Shown: positions 13,501-29,779 of the stretch, in pieces | How positions within the stretch are numbered: position 1 is the stretch's first letter | Layout: each line of letters opens with the position of its first letter | Source of the DNA: Pomacea canaliculata | Taxonomy: Eukaryota > Mollusca > Gastropoda > Architaenioglossa > Ampullariidae | NCBI RefSeq assembly: GCF_003073045.1 | Contig: NC_037596.1 | Span: 6,777,416-6,841,415, forward strand | DNA: 64,000 nt | Reading direction: 5' to 3' | Position numbers and translations under genes: made by a program | The notes under the pieces: generated by a model | The model's database searches: none | What the model was told of the DNA's origin: nothing | The model's input: the letters and a program-made list of their open reading frames with translations, nothing else

Positions 13501-14345
13501 GGTCGTTCTTCAGCCCCCACTCCGCACTGTCTGGTCATGGCCTTCTGTCAAGGAACTAGAGTACTAGGACTGAGAAGTGCGAGGGCGAAAGGGTGTGAAT
13601 GATGGACGTTTCCTGAATGAGTGCCGTTTAGATGTTTTTTTTTTTAAAAAAAAAGAGAGACGTGTGACTGGAGAGGGAGAGGGGAGTCAGCGATGAGAGA
13701 TTGGTGGAGAGAGAGGGCAAAAGGCGAGAGGAGGGAGATTGGAGGCTTAATTGTTGAGAGGGGGATTGTGTTTTGAGTTTTGGAAGTGAGAAGTCACTGC
13801 ATGCCGAGAGAGTGTACTTGAGTAGGGAGAAGAGATTTGGAGTTTGCTCGCCCTCACCACTCGGCTACACAATCTAAGCTAATTTCACTAATACCAGTAT
13901 AAGAAACTTTTAAAAAAGGACCACCTTCGCGACCCCCTTGTAGGCACGTCGCGACCCCCCAGGGGGTCGCGCCCCACAGGTTGAGAACTGCTGCACTAGT
14001 GGAAGTCATATAATAGCTTATAGTTGATACCAGTATACGACTACCACTACCATCACTTCTAGATTCCATACTCCTCTGCTGATGTATTATAAATGAAGAT
14101 GGAAATGGCATAAACTGTGTTGGTGTGATTGTGTGTTGCTGGCTGTCTGCACATGCACACAGAATGTGTTGTTTGTGTAACTTCGTGTGTATACATACTT
14201 ACAAATAATGTGGTTAATTTTACGTTTTTTTCCATATTGTCCAGGAGATAATAACCGCTCTATTTCCAATGCTCCTTATGGACCCGCTGTGGTATTCCTA
14301 GTCATTGTAGCTGTGTTGGCTGTATGGTGCTAACCAAGACATTTG
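10586..14345 (+). CDS. G1: small cysteine-rich, probably GPI-anchored surface protein, family II
   Basis: Three coding exons: 10586-10631 (signal peptide MKLIPLLIIFTLFPK), 12125-12481 (ectodomain) and 14245-14345 (anchor, TAA at 14331-14333). Both introns are phase 1 and the sum is 492 nt, 163 residues. The ectodomain carries paired cysteines (SDTCCAQR, INVTCTF, VSVICPL, GSCSCTR, FRCTAL) and probably folds as a compact Ig-like or cysteine-rich domain. The tail RDNNRSISNAPYGP then a hydrophobic stretch ending in VWC* fits a GPI signal; a single transmembrane segment is the alternative. A donor 12 nt after the stop (TTTG/GTGAGT) and an acceptor at 14827 give a 3' UTR intron, as in G2. Intron 2 hosts a hAT element. 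A LINE ends 55 bp before the ATG. Function unknown; ligand or receptor at the cell surface is inferred. Confidence 0.8.
10767..10946. mobile_element. hAT-type MITE (family shared with 30221-30418)
   Basis: The element starts CAGACCTGGGCAAAG and ends TAATTGCCCACCCCTG, imperfect inverted termini of hAT type. It is flanked by ACTAGAC on both sides (10760-10766 and 10947-10953), close to the 8-bp duplication expected. Its interior matches the 30.2 kb copy closely (CGGCCC-rich head, TCTCATGCGGCCCCTTGGGA near the end). It lies in intron 1 of G1. No coding capacity. Confidence 0.85.
10954..12124 (+). other. intron 1 of G1
   Basis: AT-rich intron sequence between the signal exon and the ectodomain exon. 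The acceptor at 12123-12124 is preceded by a T-rich tract. I saw no other exon or repeat in it. Confidence 0.6.
12623..13993 (-). mobile_element. hAT transposon, internally decayed (ZBED-like transposase)
   Basis: Terminal inverted repeats CAGCGGTTCTCAACC and GGTTGAGAACTGCTG are flanked by a perfect 8-bp target duplication, CACTAGTG (12615-12622 and 13994-14001), the hallmark of hAT. Minus-strand frames at 13033-13389 and 12837-13043 encode the C-terminal part of a ZBED/SCAN-type transposase: LNGLQERFQHYF, then the dimerisation region FLPFSTSYMCEQGFSAL. The frame changes between them and the N-terminal catalytic part is missing, so it is dead. It sits in intron 2 of G1, antisense to the gene. 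Confidence 0.92.
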
Positions 14346-14827
14346 GTGAGTGGAAATATTTAGGGTTTCTTTCTCCTAACGTGTCTTATTTTTAAAAATA
14401 TTCATTCCGTATTATAAGCGTACAAGAAAAAAGTGTTCATTTATTTCATTTTGTTTACTTTTACTTCCACTAGTGATACACAGAGTGATGACAACTGTTT
14501 CTAGGCAAGTTGTGTGACTCAAAGCTCAAGAAAATATTCCAGATAGGATTCGTTGACATTATTTAAAGACAAAACACATTTTCGTTTGACATACATAATT
14601 TTTTTTAAATCGGTCACGTAACTTGGACAGCCTCTATCATGTTTATAAAGTATATTTAAGCACCTCTTATACATCGTCACAAAGGCTCCCAAGCATAAAA
14701 TGAATAAAATAACAATATCTTTGAATTTATAACTACATTACCAAGTCATCAACAAAGTGTTTTAACCATTTCACACTGTTTTAAAAGATTCTGTTTACTG
14801 AAGAATATTTCTTTCTTCTTATTTCAG

Positions 14828-15320
14828 GTGCTTAATCCATGAAAGTAAATGCTCGACAAAGCAACGACTGACTGGCAGCCAAGAACTGTGTCAACTTCAT
14901 TAGATACTTTTTCTCATTAATTTGTATTTAAATGCATTTAAGAGAGGTTAAGATCCATGTCAAAACATCAGCAGTTTCAAAGATTTAAAATCACTAAACC
15001 GTCCTGTCAAACCAGTCAATCATTGATCACTTTTGATACAGTTTACAGATTATAAAAATCAGTTCACTTCCTTTATAATGTGATGGGTGCTACCTCATTT
15101 GTGCCACGCTTGTTATAAGTATTACAATAGCATTCGAACAGCTATGCTTTGATCTTAGGAGGACATTGTCAAGCACTCAGGATATTATTGCAGCTTCATC
15201 AGCAAGAGTTCAAACATTGTGTGAATCAAAATATAGAATGTAAGAAAGGTATCTTGCTATATAGGGCTTTAGAGTACATAGTAAAAGATAGGGATATAGA
15301 GAGTTAAATAAAACAATTTC
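14828..15320 (+). other. probable 3' UTR exon of G1
   Basis: Begins after a TTATTTCAG acceptor and is non-coding. AATAAA at 15307-15312 is a candidate poly(A) signal. Supported by the parallel 3' UTR intron in G2. Confidence 0.5.
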
Positions 15321-17112
15321 ACTAAAGTTTTGAACAGCTTTTGTGGTAATTATTATCTGTGTGCATTTATGTCCTTTGTAAGTTCCGTTTTGTTCTATTT
15401 ATCTCTTCATTTTTAATTTTATTAAAAATACAAAGCTTTATAACCTCACCCCAGGGCAGTGCCCTCCCTTGCTTCATAACTACCCCCCCTGTAGAAACTA
15501 AAACTCTCGCAAAAGTTTGCTTTTTCTTTTTAGTGACTTGTTATTTCCTCTATTTTTCTCTGACTTCTCCTCTCCATCTTTCTCTCTCTCAAAGAATTTG
15601 AAACTTGACATTAGAAGACGAGTAAAAAAAAATGGAAGGGAAGGGTATCCGGAGACTGCTGAGCACATCGTGGACAAAGATGGACTAAGATGAACTAAGA
15701 CAAAGGGAAAATACACATTTCAACACACACTCCAGCCACTCCTTGCGAAATACGAGTTACTGTGACGGAACGCAGAAAGAAGGATCAGCAGCAAACATTT
15801 TGGTGTGAACTACTTCGAAAACAGGCCTCATCTGCTTCTCTTCTTACATCCTCTTGCTGTTTAAATCGCAAGGATAAGGGACTTACATAACACCTTATAT
15901 AAATGGTAAACTGTTCAGTTTTTAAAAAGTATGTAAAGGGGAGTTGTAGTGGTTGTATGCGTAGTGCATTTGGAGGAAGAGATGGCCCCTGCCTTCCGGA
16001 ATTTTTTTCATAAATCAGATTGCAAATGCTAGTTGTTGATCAGTTTTGTTTTAGCAAGTTTCAATGGGCCTCGAACCATGGACCTGCTCTACGGTCGAGC
16101 GCACTATACCAGGATACGGATTCTCTGCAAACAACATTACACATTCTGTTTACATGTGGATGTCGTGTAAACAAAGAGCAGTCTCACAGAAAGAGGGTAT
16201 AGTGACATAGTAATTGGAAGTGAAATGGACGAAAGCTCTTGTGTCTTTGTTTTTAGTTGCAGGTACTCTTGTTTGGAACAAGACGTCAAGCCAACGTATG
16301 ATTTGTTTATGTTATGAGCTGGGAATACATACTAGTCAGGAATATCAAAGTACTTGACTATTGTTCAAGGAGAGAGATATTAGTCAAGGGGGAGTTAACG
16401 CAGAGAGCGAGCACTTAAACTCTATCAGTTATTCATTCCTTCGTTCTCTCAATATCTCTTTCGCTCTCTTATTTTTTCCTCTCTCTCTCTCATTCTCTCT
16501 CTCTTCCTCTGTGGTTGTGTTGAGGTCATAGTATAAAGAAGATACAGGGAGTTCATATGCCTGATGTCTGTTCGAGTGTGTGGGTGTTCGCGTGTCATAA
16601 AATGACAGCTTGTATCTTGCTATGACAATATCTCTCTGTTATTGAAATCTGACGGAAATATCAACACTGACGACAGGAAGATCTCTCTTTGCAGCTTATC
16701 GAAAATACCTGGCTTCTCCTGAACTAATATCAGTTTTGATTTGACATGGCAATCTTAAGATTAGTGGTGTGCAAATTTATTTGTATTACTTTAGTGAAGT
16801 TCTATTTAAGGTAAACCACTAGTACCCCAATGCGGGAGTAATAATATTTTTTCTATTCTCCAGATATACGCCAAAAAAAAGAAAGAAGAAGCAAGAAGAA
16901 GAAGAAAAAGAAGGAAGAACAGAAAAGAGGAAGTAAAATAAATGACGACAGTTATGTTAAATGTTAATGTTTTCCAATCCTTGTTGCCCCCGAGTGTGAG
17001 CTCTCTTGGTGACTGTCTAGTAGAACCTGCTCATATCCATCTCATTGGTTGCAGCAACAAAAACCTTTGTTACCGGTCAGTTAATGAAGTGAAACTGAGG
17101 ACAGAGAAAGTA
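15321..17112. other. intergenic G1-G2, simple repeats
   Basis: Contains a CT-rich tract (about 16435-16510) and a GAA/GAAG-rich tract (about 16872-16925). No family I or family II exon was found. A tRNA-like fragment at 16055-16125 is listed separately. Confidence 0.45.
16055..16125 (-). repeat. possible tRNA-derived SINE head, degenerate
   Basis: On the minus strand TGGTATAGTGCGCTCGAC is followed by ATGGTTCGAGGC, positions that fit an A-box and a B-box of a tRNA-like head. No body or second copy was identified in this window, so the call is weak. Confidence 0.35.
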
Positions 17113-20100
17113 ATGCTTCACAGTATTTTCGCACATCTGACACTCCTGCTGATATCACCATCATGGAAGCAGTCTATAGTCCTTTCAGATGCCATAGACA
17201 GCTCTTCACCCAAAGGTAAGAGTTCATTTACATATGCAATTATTATCTAAAAACATTGAAAGAGTAGTCATATCCAGATACCCCGACTCAGTGTTTAGAG
17301 CAGAAGACAGACGAAGGTACCACTTGTTTTTTCGCTCTCTCATCATCAGAAGGTTGAGAGTTGGGGGAACAGGTGTTTTACGCCGAGCTAGCAACTATGG
17401 CTATATCGTGACAAAGCAGCCAGCCCTGTAAACAGATGTCACGTTCAGAGGAAGAGCACTACCCGAGACGAGAGTTGAACCCAGGACAGCCAACCCTCAC
17501 TGTATTGGTGAAAGGGGCTATCTTATCACGAGAAGGGCAAGACACGTGTGTCTGTAGTGTAAAAATAGAAGCACCTGATAAAAATGCTAATTTTACTGCT
17601 TGAAACTTAAGAGTCAATGTTTATAAAATTCAATAGAAGTGCATTTAAGTAGTATAGTTCTTATGAAGAACAAGTGTTCATGAAAGCTTTACAAATGCAA
17701 TTAAGAGTGAAACATTTTATTCCATGCACGTACCCTCTCAAAGTCTCTAATCAATGCAGACACACGCCACCTCCACCACTAGTTTGTCCCCACATTACCC
17801 ATTCCACCTTATTACAGCCTGTTTTACAGCGCACCATCACCATAGCTGTGTGTGTGTGTGTGTGTGTTTTGTTTGAGCTTGTCAAAGTATCAAGTCCCAA
17901 GCTGACTGACTATTGAAGTTACGCCAGGTCTCAATCTTAGCCCCTACCTTATCAGAAAATCGTGTGGTCCCGTGCGTGTCAGCGCTGTATGGTGTGGTCG
18001 AGGACGGGAAAGGGGAGATTATCGAGAGGAATTATATTGATTATATTTGAGCAGATGGCACGTGGCCAACTAGGAACTCCATAGTGCTTAATTAAACGTG
18101 ATCAGCTATACGAGATAAAATAAGACTCATTCTGACTACAGTAACGCAGCTGCAAGGTTTATCCTACCCATGCTGGAGTAAAGTATAATATTTTTTATTT
18201 CAAATTAACAAAGTTCTAAATGTCTACTAAATGCCGAAATACTAAAACGCTTAGGAAAAGTGTGGGCCCTCCAAAGCTGATGATTTTTTCGTACATAAAG
18301 TTTGTATGTGGTGACACGTTCCAGTAACAAGCAAGACAGACTTTGAAGGCTGATAAGGCATGTGTCATGGCTTCACGCTGGTGTGGTGGACACAAACCTC
18401 CTAATGTCATTGGAATGTCGGACGGGATCAAAGTCTATTCATCTTGTCACAATCACAACACCCCCTGCAGAATGTCAGTCAACTTGTGAGTCTGTGTCTT
18501 CAAGAGGGGTAAGCAATGTCTATTCAGTTTTTAGCCTTCTTTTTGTGTAAAAGAGATTTCAAGACTACTTTAGTCTTTGTAAATGTTAAAGTCTTTTACC
18601 TTTGTATCAATATTTAATAACAGGATAAGAAAAAGGCAGTAGATTTTCGAAATATATTATTCAGTGTGGCTGCGTATTTATCTTTCTGTCCCTCTTATCT
18701 CTTCTTTATTGTTTTACTTTTTTTTTTCCTTAGTCGTTTTATTCAATTTTGCTTCTTTGTCCTCTTTTTAGTAAAGTTTTAGTACCACTCCTTTCCATCA
18801 GGACAAATTTTTCGGAAGAGGGCGGGGATGGTGCGGTAAATCTACTCACAGAACGGACCCGACGTCTGCACTCGTCGAAACATTTACTTCCGTGCGGTAT
18901 GTAAGTGCAGGACCTAGTGTTTAAAGAATTAGTGCTACTGACCTAGGATTTACAAAAGGATAAACAATTAAGGTAAGGAGTCTACAAAATAAGTACAAGT
19001 AGATGTACCACAAAGCTAAAAGTAAATAAATAATTCAATAAATATGTGTTATTCACGCTAGGCGCTGAAGAAACAGATAAAAAGACCACTCCCCTATAAA
19101 CTAACCAAGGGAGGAAAGTCCATTCTCTAACAAAGACTAGTTATCTGACAAAGTGGAATAGTTTAATACATATCATATCACTTTCTTATAATATATCGGC
19201 TTACGTCATAGGTTGATCGATGCTATGTAAACAGAGGGAATGGAGGGTTGGCTCGTGTACAACTTTTCAGAGGGGTGTGCGGGGTGAGGCGTGGAGTTGT
19301 GCCTTTAATGAACCGCCAGTTGGAAAAAATAATTTTAGCTTTGTACACCGGTTGATATTAAAATCTGGTATGGAATTGCATGCCGTTAATAAACTGCTTC
19401 TAATGAACATCGTGAAAGGGATAGTTTAGTTGTTTTGCAACGGTTTACATTAGTCTCGGGTGTGGAGCAGACGACGAAGGGCGACTGGCGAGGAGACGAA
19501 GGGGGTCAAGTAAGGTCATTTGTTATTATTTTGTTTTATAGCTCCTCCATAGTTGTGCCTATTGGGATATTTTATATATATTTTTAATTCATAAAATTTT
19601 AATTTTACCATTTTAAAATTAAAGCAAGAATTTTTTTATTTTATGCGGACTTTTTTGTCAGCCACCATTTGAATTAAAATGGCCAGTGTACTTGCTTCTG
19701 CTTTATATTTTTCACAGCGTTTCAAAAAGGTTATGTCTTATTTTTCGTACCCTCTTTACGAACACTATGTATACACTGAAAATATTTAGTTAAATTATTT
19801 CAGTATCGTATAAATGTTCGAAGTTTAAACAAGTGAGGATTCGTGATTGTCAAACACGGAAGGCTAATTTTGCAGAACTTATTTGTAGTAGCTACTATAG
19901 TCTACTTTACACGATTGTCATTTTTACCAGTGCTCCACATTCCTTAATATTCTGTCTTGAATATCATGTCCATCTTTTTTCCTTCGGTCTCATCCCCTAC
20001 TTCGAGAGTGAGAACTGCAAATGTAATGAATTACTACATGTAACAAACTAAGAAAATGAAGCAGATAAATATAGCAACTCACGAAAAAAAGTAGAAAAAA

Positions 20101-21290
20101 ACTATGGATAAATTGAAGACAAGTAAACATTATTTATGTAACATGAATTTGAATACTTTCAGGATCAAATTTTTCTTGGTGGTGTGATGCTTTTCTGCTG
20201 AAATTCAATCTCATCATTTGATCATATTTTGAGCTATATTAATAAAATGAACTCCTACATTAATTAACAAGAAAGAAAATTATTTGTACTTTTTTTTTTT
20301 AAAGTTTTGATTTTTAGTCATCCAGATATGTAAGTAAAAATCTACGGCAATTTTTTGAAAGATACACTGTCTGCGAACTATAAACATTAAAGACTACTTA
20401 ACCCTGCAAAAGTTTAAATAGCAGGATCGGCAACTACCAGCTAATAATAAGGTAGACTACTTAAAAAAAAGAGACATTTTCACGGACAAAGATCAACTCA
20501 AGTTAAGAAACCTTTTCCATGCACTTTAGAATACATAATAAATAAACCTTTTTCTCCTTTAATCATTATCTTTATTTTATTTCAGCTGGAGCTGCAGAAT
20601 GCCAGATTACCTGCCCAGAATATTTTCGTGAGGGAGAGGAGAACACGGTGATATGCATCATAACCAGATCGGCAACAGATGACAAGTGTGTGGACCTACA
20701 TGCTCGTCCACATTTAATGTTTACCAGCAAGTCAAAAGATAATTATCCTCTATGCATTTATTCCAAATCCAGTAAATGCGGCGTGTGTGAAGATATCAAT
20801 GACAAAGAAACCAAATGCATTTTTAAAGTCTTTGGAAACAGAACTCTGGAAGGGGGCGACCTGGAGTGCAAAGTCTGTTCTCTATGGGGGTCTAGTAAGC
20901 ATGAAATGAATAAAGGAATCTGCAAGAAACATCAAAATAGGTAACATAACATGAATCAGAGTATTTCCATGGCATTACATTGGCTGCATGAAAAATGCAT
21001 CGCCTTGATAGAAAATGGAGAACACTGAAAACTCTCTCTATATACTCAACTATCTCCTTTCACTTTTACCTTCCCTGATAAACTAGGAACCCTTTCATTT
21101 CTGGCGAGCTGGGGTAAGTAAAGGGATATAAAGTGACTAAATTTAAGTTTTATGTGCCTAAGGGCAAGTGAAAAATTATTTGTTTCAATCTTTTTCTCAT
21201 TTCAGTTAACGGGGCCTCTTCCTACACGGATACATTGTTGCCATTATTTGTTCCACTTGCTGTGATAGCGTGGAGGCTGTTGTAGAAGAA
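17113..21290 (+). CDS. G2: small cysteine-rich, probably GPI-anchored surface protein, family II
   Basis: Ectodomain exon 20586-20894 and anchor exon 21206-21290 (TAG at 21283-21285) are well supported. The donor at 20895 (TCTA/GTAAGC) rather than the end of the open frame gives phase 1 and a continuous tail NGASSYTDTLLPLFVPLAVI...LL*. The signal exon is less certain: 17113-17215, starting MLHSIFAHLTLLLIS, ends CCCAAAG/GTAAGA in phase 1 as in the other genes. With it the protein is 163 residues, the same as G1. Cysteine pattern: AECQITC, TVICIITR, YPLCIYSKSSKCGVCED, TKCIFKVF and a final LECKVC shared with G3. Another donor 5 nt after the stop starts a 3' UTR intron whose acceptor precedes 21381. 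The start exon could be wrong. Confidence 0.72.
17318..17535 (-). repeat. tRNA-derived SINE, same family as 7910-8110
   Basis: Minus-strand B box GGGTTCAACTC (17472-17482), with the same flanks as the 8.0 kb copy (GAGGGTTGGCTGTCCT before it, TCGTCTCGGG after it). The A-box region is degraded. It lies in intron 1 of G2. Confidence 0.65.
17536..20585 (+). other. intron 1 of G2 (or intergenic if the signal exon is elsewhere)
   Basis: AT-rich, with a GT microsatellite at 17849-17866 and several T runs. A plus-strand ATG frame at 18362-18550 has a donor-like GTAAGC after it but no hydrophobic start, so it was not used. Nothing else is supported. Confidence 0.45.
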
Positions 21291-21380
21291 GTGAGTGTTT
21301 ATACATTTACATTTCTTTATCTTCGTTAATTGTTCTTGAATTACCAATGGCTAAAATATATTTTTTTTTCTGACACACAG

Positions 21381-21480
21381 GACAAAGCTTGTACAATTTC
21401 TATTTCTTTGGTATGTGGAAAATCAAGTTATCTCCCATGTTCATAAGAAAGACTGATCAATCTTGCGAAATAAAACTCTC
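21381..21480 (+). other. probable 3' UTR exon of G2
   Basis: Follows an acceptor (TGACACACAG) and contains AATAAA at 21469-21474, a likely poly(A) signal. Confidence 0.5.
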
Positions 21481-24400
21481 AGTAGCAATTAAGTTATTCA
21501 CATAACATTGTTTTCAACATTCTCCACAAAAATAATGTTAACATGAAAGCACTTTATCAATACATCTATAACATACCGTTGACAAAGTATAGAAATCTAC
21601 AAAGGGCGGTAGAGAATGATAATTTGTCCTCAGATAGTTGCTTACATCAAGACATAGTAGATGGAAGAGATATTGGTTTTTTGTAAAGAGTAAAAATGAA
21701 TCAACTAACTTTTTTGTCACAGTAGGTGTTTCTGGCAGTGACAATGAGACTTCTACTGGATAAACTGAATTTATTCGATTCCCTTTTATATTCGTTTAGT
21801 CACAAATTTAGGTAAACAACTTGATGAAACCCTGAATAAAGCAGAAATAATTGCCTTTTCCAGTTTGTTTCAAGTTCATCCCATCTATAAACTGATTACA
21901 TTTACAGCGACGTGAAGCATTCGTCGAACAAGGATTGGCTGGGAGGAAAGTGTTTTGTTTGTTTGCTTTGTTTCAATTTTATTTACCTGATCATAGTGTG
22001 CTTTTAAAGTATTTACCCTCGTTTTTTCTAAAGTTTTGTGATTTTACTTTATTGACCGTGTAACTGTGTTGTCGGCTGTGTTTGCCACGAGGGTGAGTGT
22101 GATTACTAGTGTGTACGCGGGTGGACGTGTGAATAGGCGGTTGAGTGGTTGTGACAGGACAAAAGTCGGGTGTAAGCGAACAAGTAGAAGTGTCCCCTCT
22201 CCTCTCGGCCGAGTTAGGCCCATCCTTCTCCTCGCCTCATTCGTCGGAAATTATTTTTATCGAATTTGTACAGTTTGCCATGCTCTCCTGACAGAGGCTC
22301 AGTACTTACCAATGTAATCTCTTTACCTCCTTCGCGCTAAATCTTATTTGCTTATTTACTTTGGACACATCTGTCTGCTTTATTGTTGTTAAAAGGAAAT
22401 GCACTCAGAAAAAAGCTAAATACTAGAAACAAATCTGCATGCAGTGTTTATCAGGACACTTGTCTTAGTTAAGACTCAGTAAAAGTGTTGGAAATATGAA
22501 AATAAATATTCTACGTTGAATGTAACACTTCAGAGAAATTTGACTGTAATATTTTGACTGGAATTATTTAAGATTTTGTTCACTGAAAGGTGTACAAAAA
22601 TGGACTTCAAAGGAATGTTAGCAAAAAGTAAATTTCTGTATACCTGTTACAAATGTAGTTTACTGGTATTGTTCCATTGGAATTTGATATTTCCTACCTT
22701 CTACAAGTGGCCTTTTTATAACATTTTATGCGTATAGGTTAAAACAATGGAATGAGCGAAATAAAATGACATTTGATATTTACCTGTTGTACATAGTCAT
22801 AAATTTTATTTTATTATTTGTGAGGTCTGCATTAGAAGTAAATGTCGTATGCGATGGATTGCTAATTTTGCTGCAAAACTCACAAAAAGATATGAGTAGA
22901 TGTTGACACTTCTGCAGTGCAGATAAGCCATTCTACCCAAAAACAAATTCCAAAAATGAGTCTACAATTTGATCTTAAAATGTATTTACAAATGATGAAG
23001 TAAATGTTTATCAAAGTAGTTCTTCGAAAAAAGCCACATGAAACTTGGCAGTTAAAATATTTAGGTTTGCTGTTTACTTTCTCCAAGCCTTCCTATGTGT
23101 ATGTAAATAAATTTTAACAAATGCTGAGGTTTACTTTCCCATGTCCCCGCATATTAAAATTGTAGTGAATAACCTAATTTTACAATTAAGATTCCTCGCT
23201 TTTAACATGATTATGAGCCAAAAGCTCACAATAATGTGGACATTTCTTTTAATCTCTGCTCTTTCCACAAAATACTTTTGCATTTATGATGCCAGAGCAT
23301 TAATCTCTATTGTGTGTATGGTATTGTTTGTAGTTTTAAATCAAGAGAACAGAATATTGGTATGCAATTAACTTTCAGGTCATTGTATTTTGCAGGAGTT
23401 TTTCCCATGCATTAAATGCTTCACTTTGGTAGACCAATGCAACTAAAAGTACCTTTCCATCATTTATTCGCGACAATGACAAAACCATTATCTTTAAATA
23501 CTTTATTTTCTCCGACCTGTGCTCCTTCTGCTTTTTTGCTGTGCTAAGGATGAAGATTTCTTACTGAAACAAGACCACAAAAATTGAACAAACATTGATA
23601 AAATGTCTCTTTATCTCCCTTCAACACAACAAAAATTTCAGTGAATAAATGGGCTTAGCTAGAATTTGAAAGGATTTAGTTGAGTGAATTTGTAACAGCT
23701 GGAGAGGAGAAAAAGAAAGAGAGGAAGGAGACAGAGAAAGAGCAGAATGGAGGGAAATGCCGGATCTGGGGGTTGGTGAGCAAGGTCCCACTTATAGCGC
23801 CTGGCAGGATGATAACCCCGGGAGATGGAGATAATTCGTAGTTTTCCCAATCTTGAAAACTCTAAGAAGTCAAATCGCCTCCCTTTTCAACTGACTAAAA
23901 ATAAATTCTATTTACACATTACTTCTATAACCAGTCTTTCCCTGATATGTTTCCCTCATGTCACAAAGCTGTACATGACATGTTTATCGCAGTCCATTCC
24001 CTAGAATTACATACATTTGCTATTGTCCTATGTTTTAAAATTTTTATTCAGAAGTTGTTCCACTATTTACAGTATTACAATATTATGTCATTTATTATCG
24101 CGGTTGTATGCCGGTTGGAAAGGCCCCACAATTCTATTTGCCGAAGGCCCCACACCCAACACTTGAAGGGAGAGGTGATGCATATTTTGACATGCGATGA
24201 ATGTATTACAAAGTGAAAGAAAAAAGAGATAAGGACAATAAAAAATAAACATTAGTTACAAGTAGATTAGAAACAGAAGATCACGAAAAAACTTGTTTGG
24301 GGAACTGGCCTGTGTCCTCTGCTTGGTCATAACTTACATAAACCGTTGCGACCTTCAAGGTGTGAGTGGTATTCCCTGTTTTTTTCTCTTGCTGCACACG

Positions 24401-25753
24401 AAAGTAAAATAAAAGTGTCCGTGCACGACCGACGATACGGACTCGCAGTAGAGGCCGTTCCTTCCCTCGGCAGGAGGAAGGGAAAAGTACACCGCTTCAT
24501 CCTGACAAGGTGTCTGATTAACATATGTTCATTAGCTTCTTTCGTTTAAAAGAAAGTGACGACATCCGGATCGTTAGGGAAATATAAGGACGAATTGCAA
24601 TTTTTAGGAGAAATAGTTACCAGAAGGAGGGATGGTAATGTCAGAAGTCGCGTAAACAGAAAAAAAAAACAGTCTGTTGACTTTTAATGGTCACAGTTTG
24701 CCAACATTCATATTAAAATTTTCGGCACAATTGCCCATACCGTTTATTCCTGCTGTCTGGTCATCGTTCTCATTTCGAGCAGGCAGTTCCAGATTTTGTT
24801 TTAATAATATAGTTATTCGAGCAAGCTTGTCTCCCTTCTCTCTGTAACTGAGTACAGTCAATATTTTGACACTTGACTCAGGAACAGTCTAAAGTAAACA
24901 CTAGAATAAAATATTTTTTGTCAGTGAGAGGGTAAAGGCAAAGTGACCAACATGTACAAGCTGTTTAGACCACTTTTCTGCAATGACCTTGATTGTTCCC
25001 ATTACATTTTGATGTGGAGAATATTGACTTACCAAATCAGTTGTTTCATTTTCTGGGAAAGAAAATTGTTTGTTGAACATGACAATATGAGCAATTTTTC
25101 TTCAACTGACTATAAGATATGCATAGTTTTTCTGGAGTCGCTGTGACAAATACTAGTCATAGGAACTCTTCAGGATAAGAGGGTAACTTATTTTGTTTTC
25201 CCAAGGCTTTATCTTTAAAATTTAGCATAATTACATACCTTACTTACATTTTGAGAATTATTTTTTAAGTAAACTTAAACCTATCATAATGAAAAAAATG
25301 TTGCACTCTGGTTACCCATTATGAAATAAACACACTAGAAATTAATGTTTCAGGCTTAGTAAACAATTAATCATTTCCTGAAAGCTGCATCCAGGCAGCG
25401 AACACTCTTACCTTTAATTTGTGCAAGAACATGTAATTAAAAGCTATTGCACAGCACCCACGACTCTGCTATGTTGAAGAAAGTACAAGTACCCCCTCAC
25501 TTATGTCCAACTGAGGGACCAGCTTATTTGTGGGGTAGTTGCCCATTGCCTACGTCCTCACGTTCAGATGCCGTGGTAAGTATAAGAATAAATATTAAAC
25601 TGAGGTTTCAAGGGCAGAGAGCAAGTACATTGCATTGTTTACCTCACACTTAGGCATCCTTAATTGTTGCACTGTTCCTTATTAATATTATAATTAAAAA
25701 TGCCGGGTTGGTTTAAAATTACATAATGTGCCTATAAAGACCCAATCACTTAC
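21481..25753. other. region between the 3' ends of G2 and IgB
   Basis: Mostly AT-rich with no supported gene. It must contain the missing 3' exons of IgB (anchor or tail) if that gene continues as exon 5 predicts. The best candidate is listed at 24338-24391. Purine-rich tract at 23700-23755. A hydrophobic minus-strand frame at 23659-23850 is the antisense of that tract and is not called. Confidence 0.4.
24338..24391 (-). CDS. candidate downstream exon of IgB
   Basis: On the minus strand a GTGTGCAG acceptor is followed by 54 nt and a strong donor (TTTAT/GTAAGT). Entering in phase 1, as exon 5 of IgB leaves it, the exon is open and encodes a charged stretch, REKNREYHSHLEGRNGL. It also exits in phase 1. 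A membrane-spanning exon would still be needed before it and was not found. No counterpart was found near IgC. Confidence 0.22.
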
Positions 25754-29192
<3,439 letters not shown>

Positions 29193-29779
29193 TGTGGATT
29201 CCTGGATTAGCTGCAGTTCCGTGTTGGTGTGGCTGCTGATGTACAATCCCTTTCTATGTGACTGGACAGCTCAAGCAAGGCTAGTTGTGTAGTAGACCTA
29301 TACAAGTGTGATGTAGATGTCACACAAGGTCAATGAACAGTCAGATGACACTTACCAGAGTTACCTTTCGAAACTTACATCCAGATCACGTGTCGCAAGT
29401 AAAACAAGGAACACTGTCACCAAGCTCAAGTAGACATCTTCCTTGTCAGAACTGTACTTAGTGTTTGATCTTAGAATTAAGACTAACCTACATAGTAAAA
29501 GCTGCAGTTACTTTTGGTGAAGATTCATAGTTTTTATAATGGTTTCAGTCACGTTATTAATTGATACAAATATTTATGGTTATTAATTCATTTACGATTA
29601 GCAAACTTCAGGCTCAATTTTTATCATGCCACAGAAGAGATTTTATGATAAGGGTGTGATGAGAGGTACACGTTAGTTGAGTGTCAAGGTAGCTAATGAT
29701 ACTCTGTAGTCGGGTGACTGTTGATACCGAGATAATGTGCACCCGGCGTCTGATCACCATGCCAAGTATATACATCCAA
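29193..29779. other. upstream region of IgB
   Basis: No exon or repeat was recognised. This should hold the IgB promoter and 5' UTR, but no clear TATA box or other element could be assigned. Confidence 0.35.

Noticed and set aside
23659-23850. Minus-strand frame with a long hydrophobic run, considered as an IgB membrane exon
   Set aside because: The hydrophobic part is the antisense of a GA-rich tract, and no phase-compatible acceptor and donor pair was found.
25005-25075. 20-nt minus-strand segment between a perfect acceptor (CTTTCCCAG) and donor (GTAAGT) near 25031-25050
   Set aside because: Its length and phase do not fit after exon 5 of IgB; it would bring an immediate stop.
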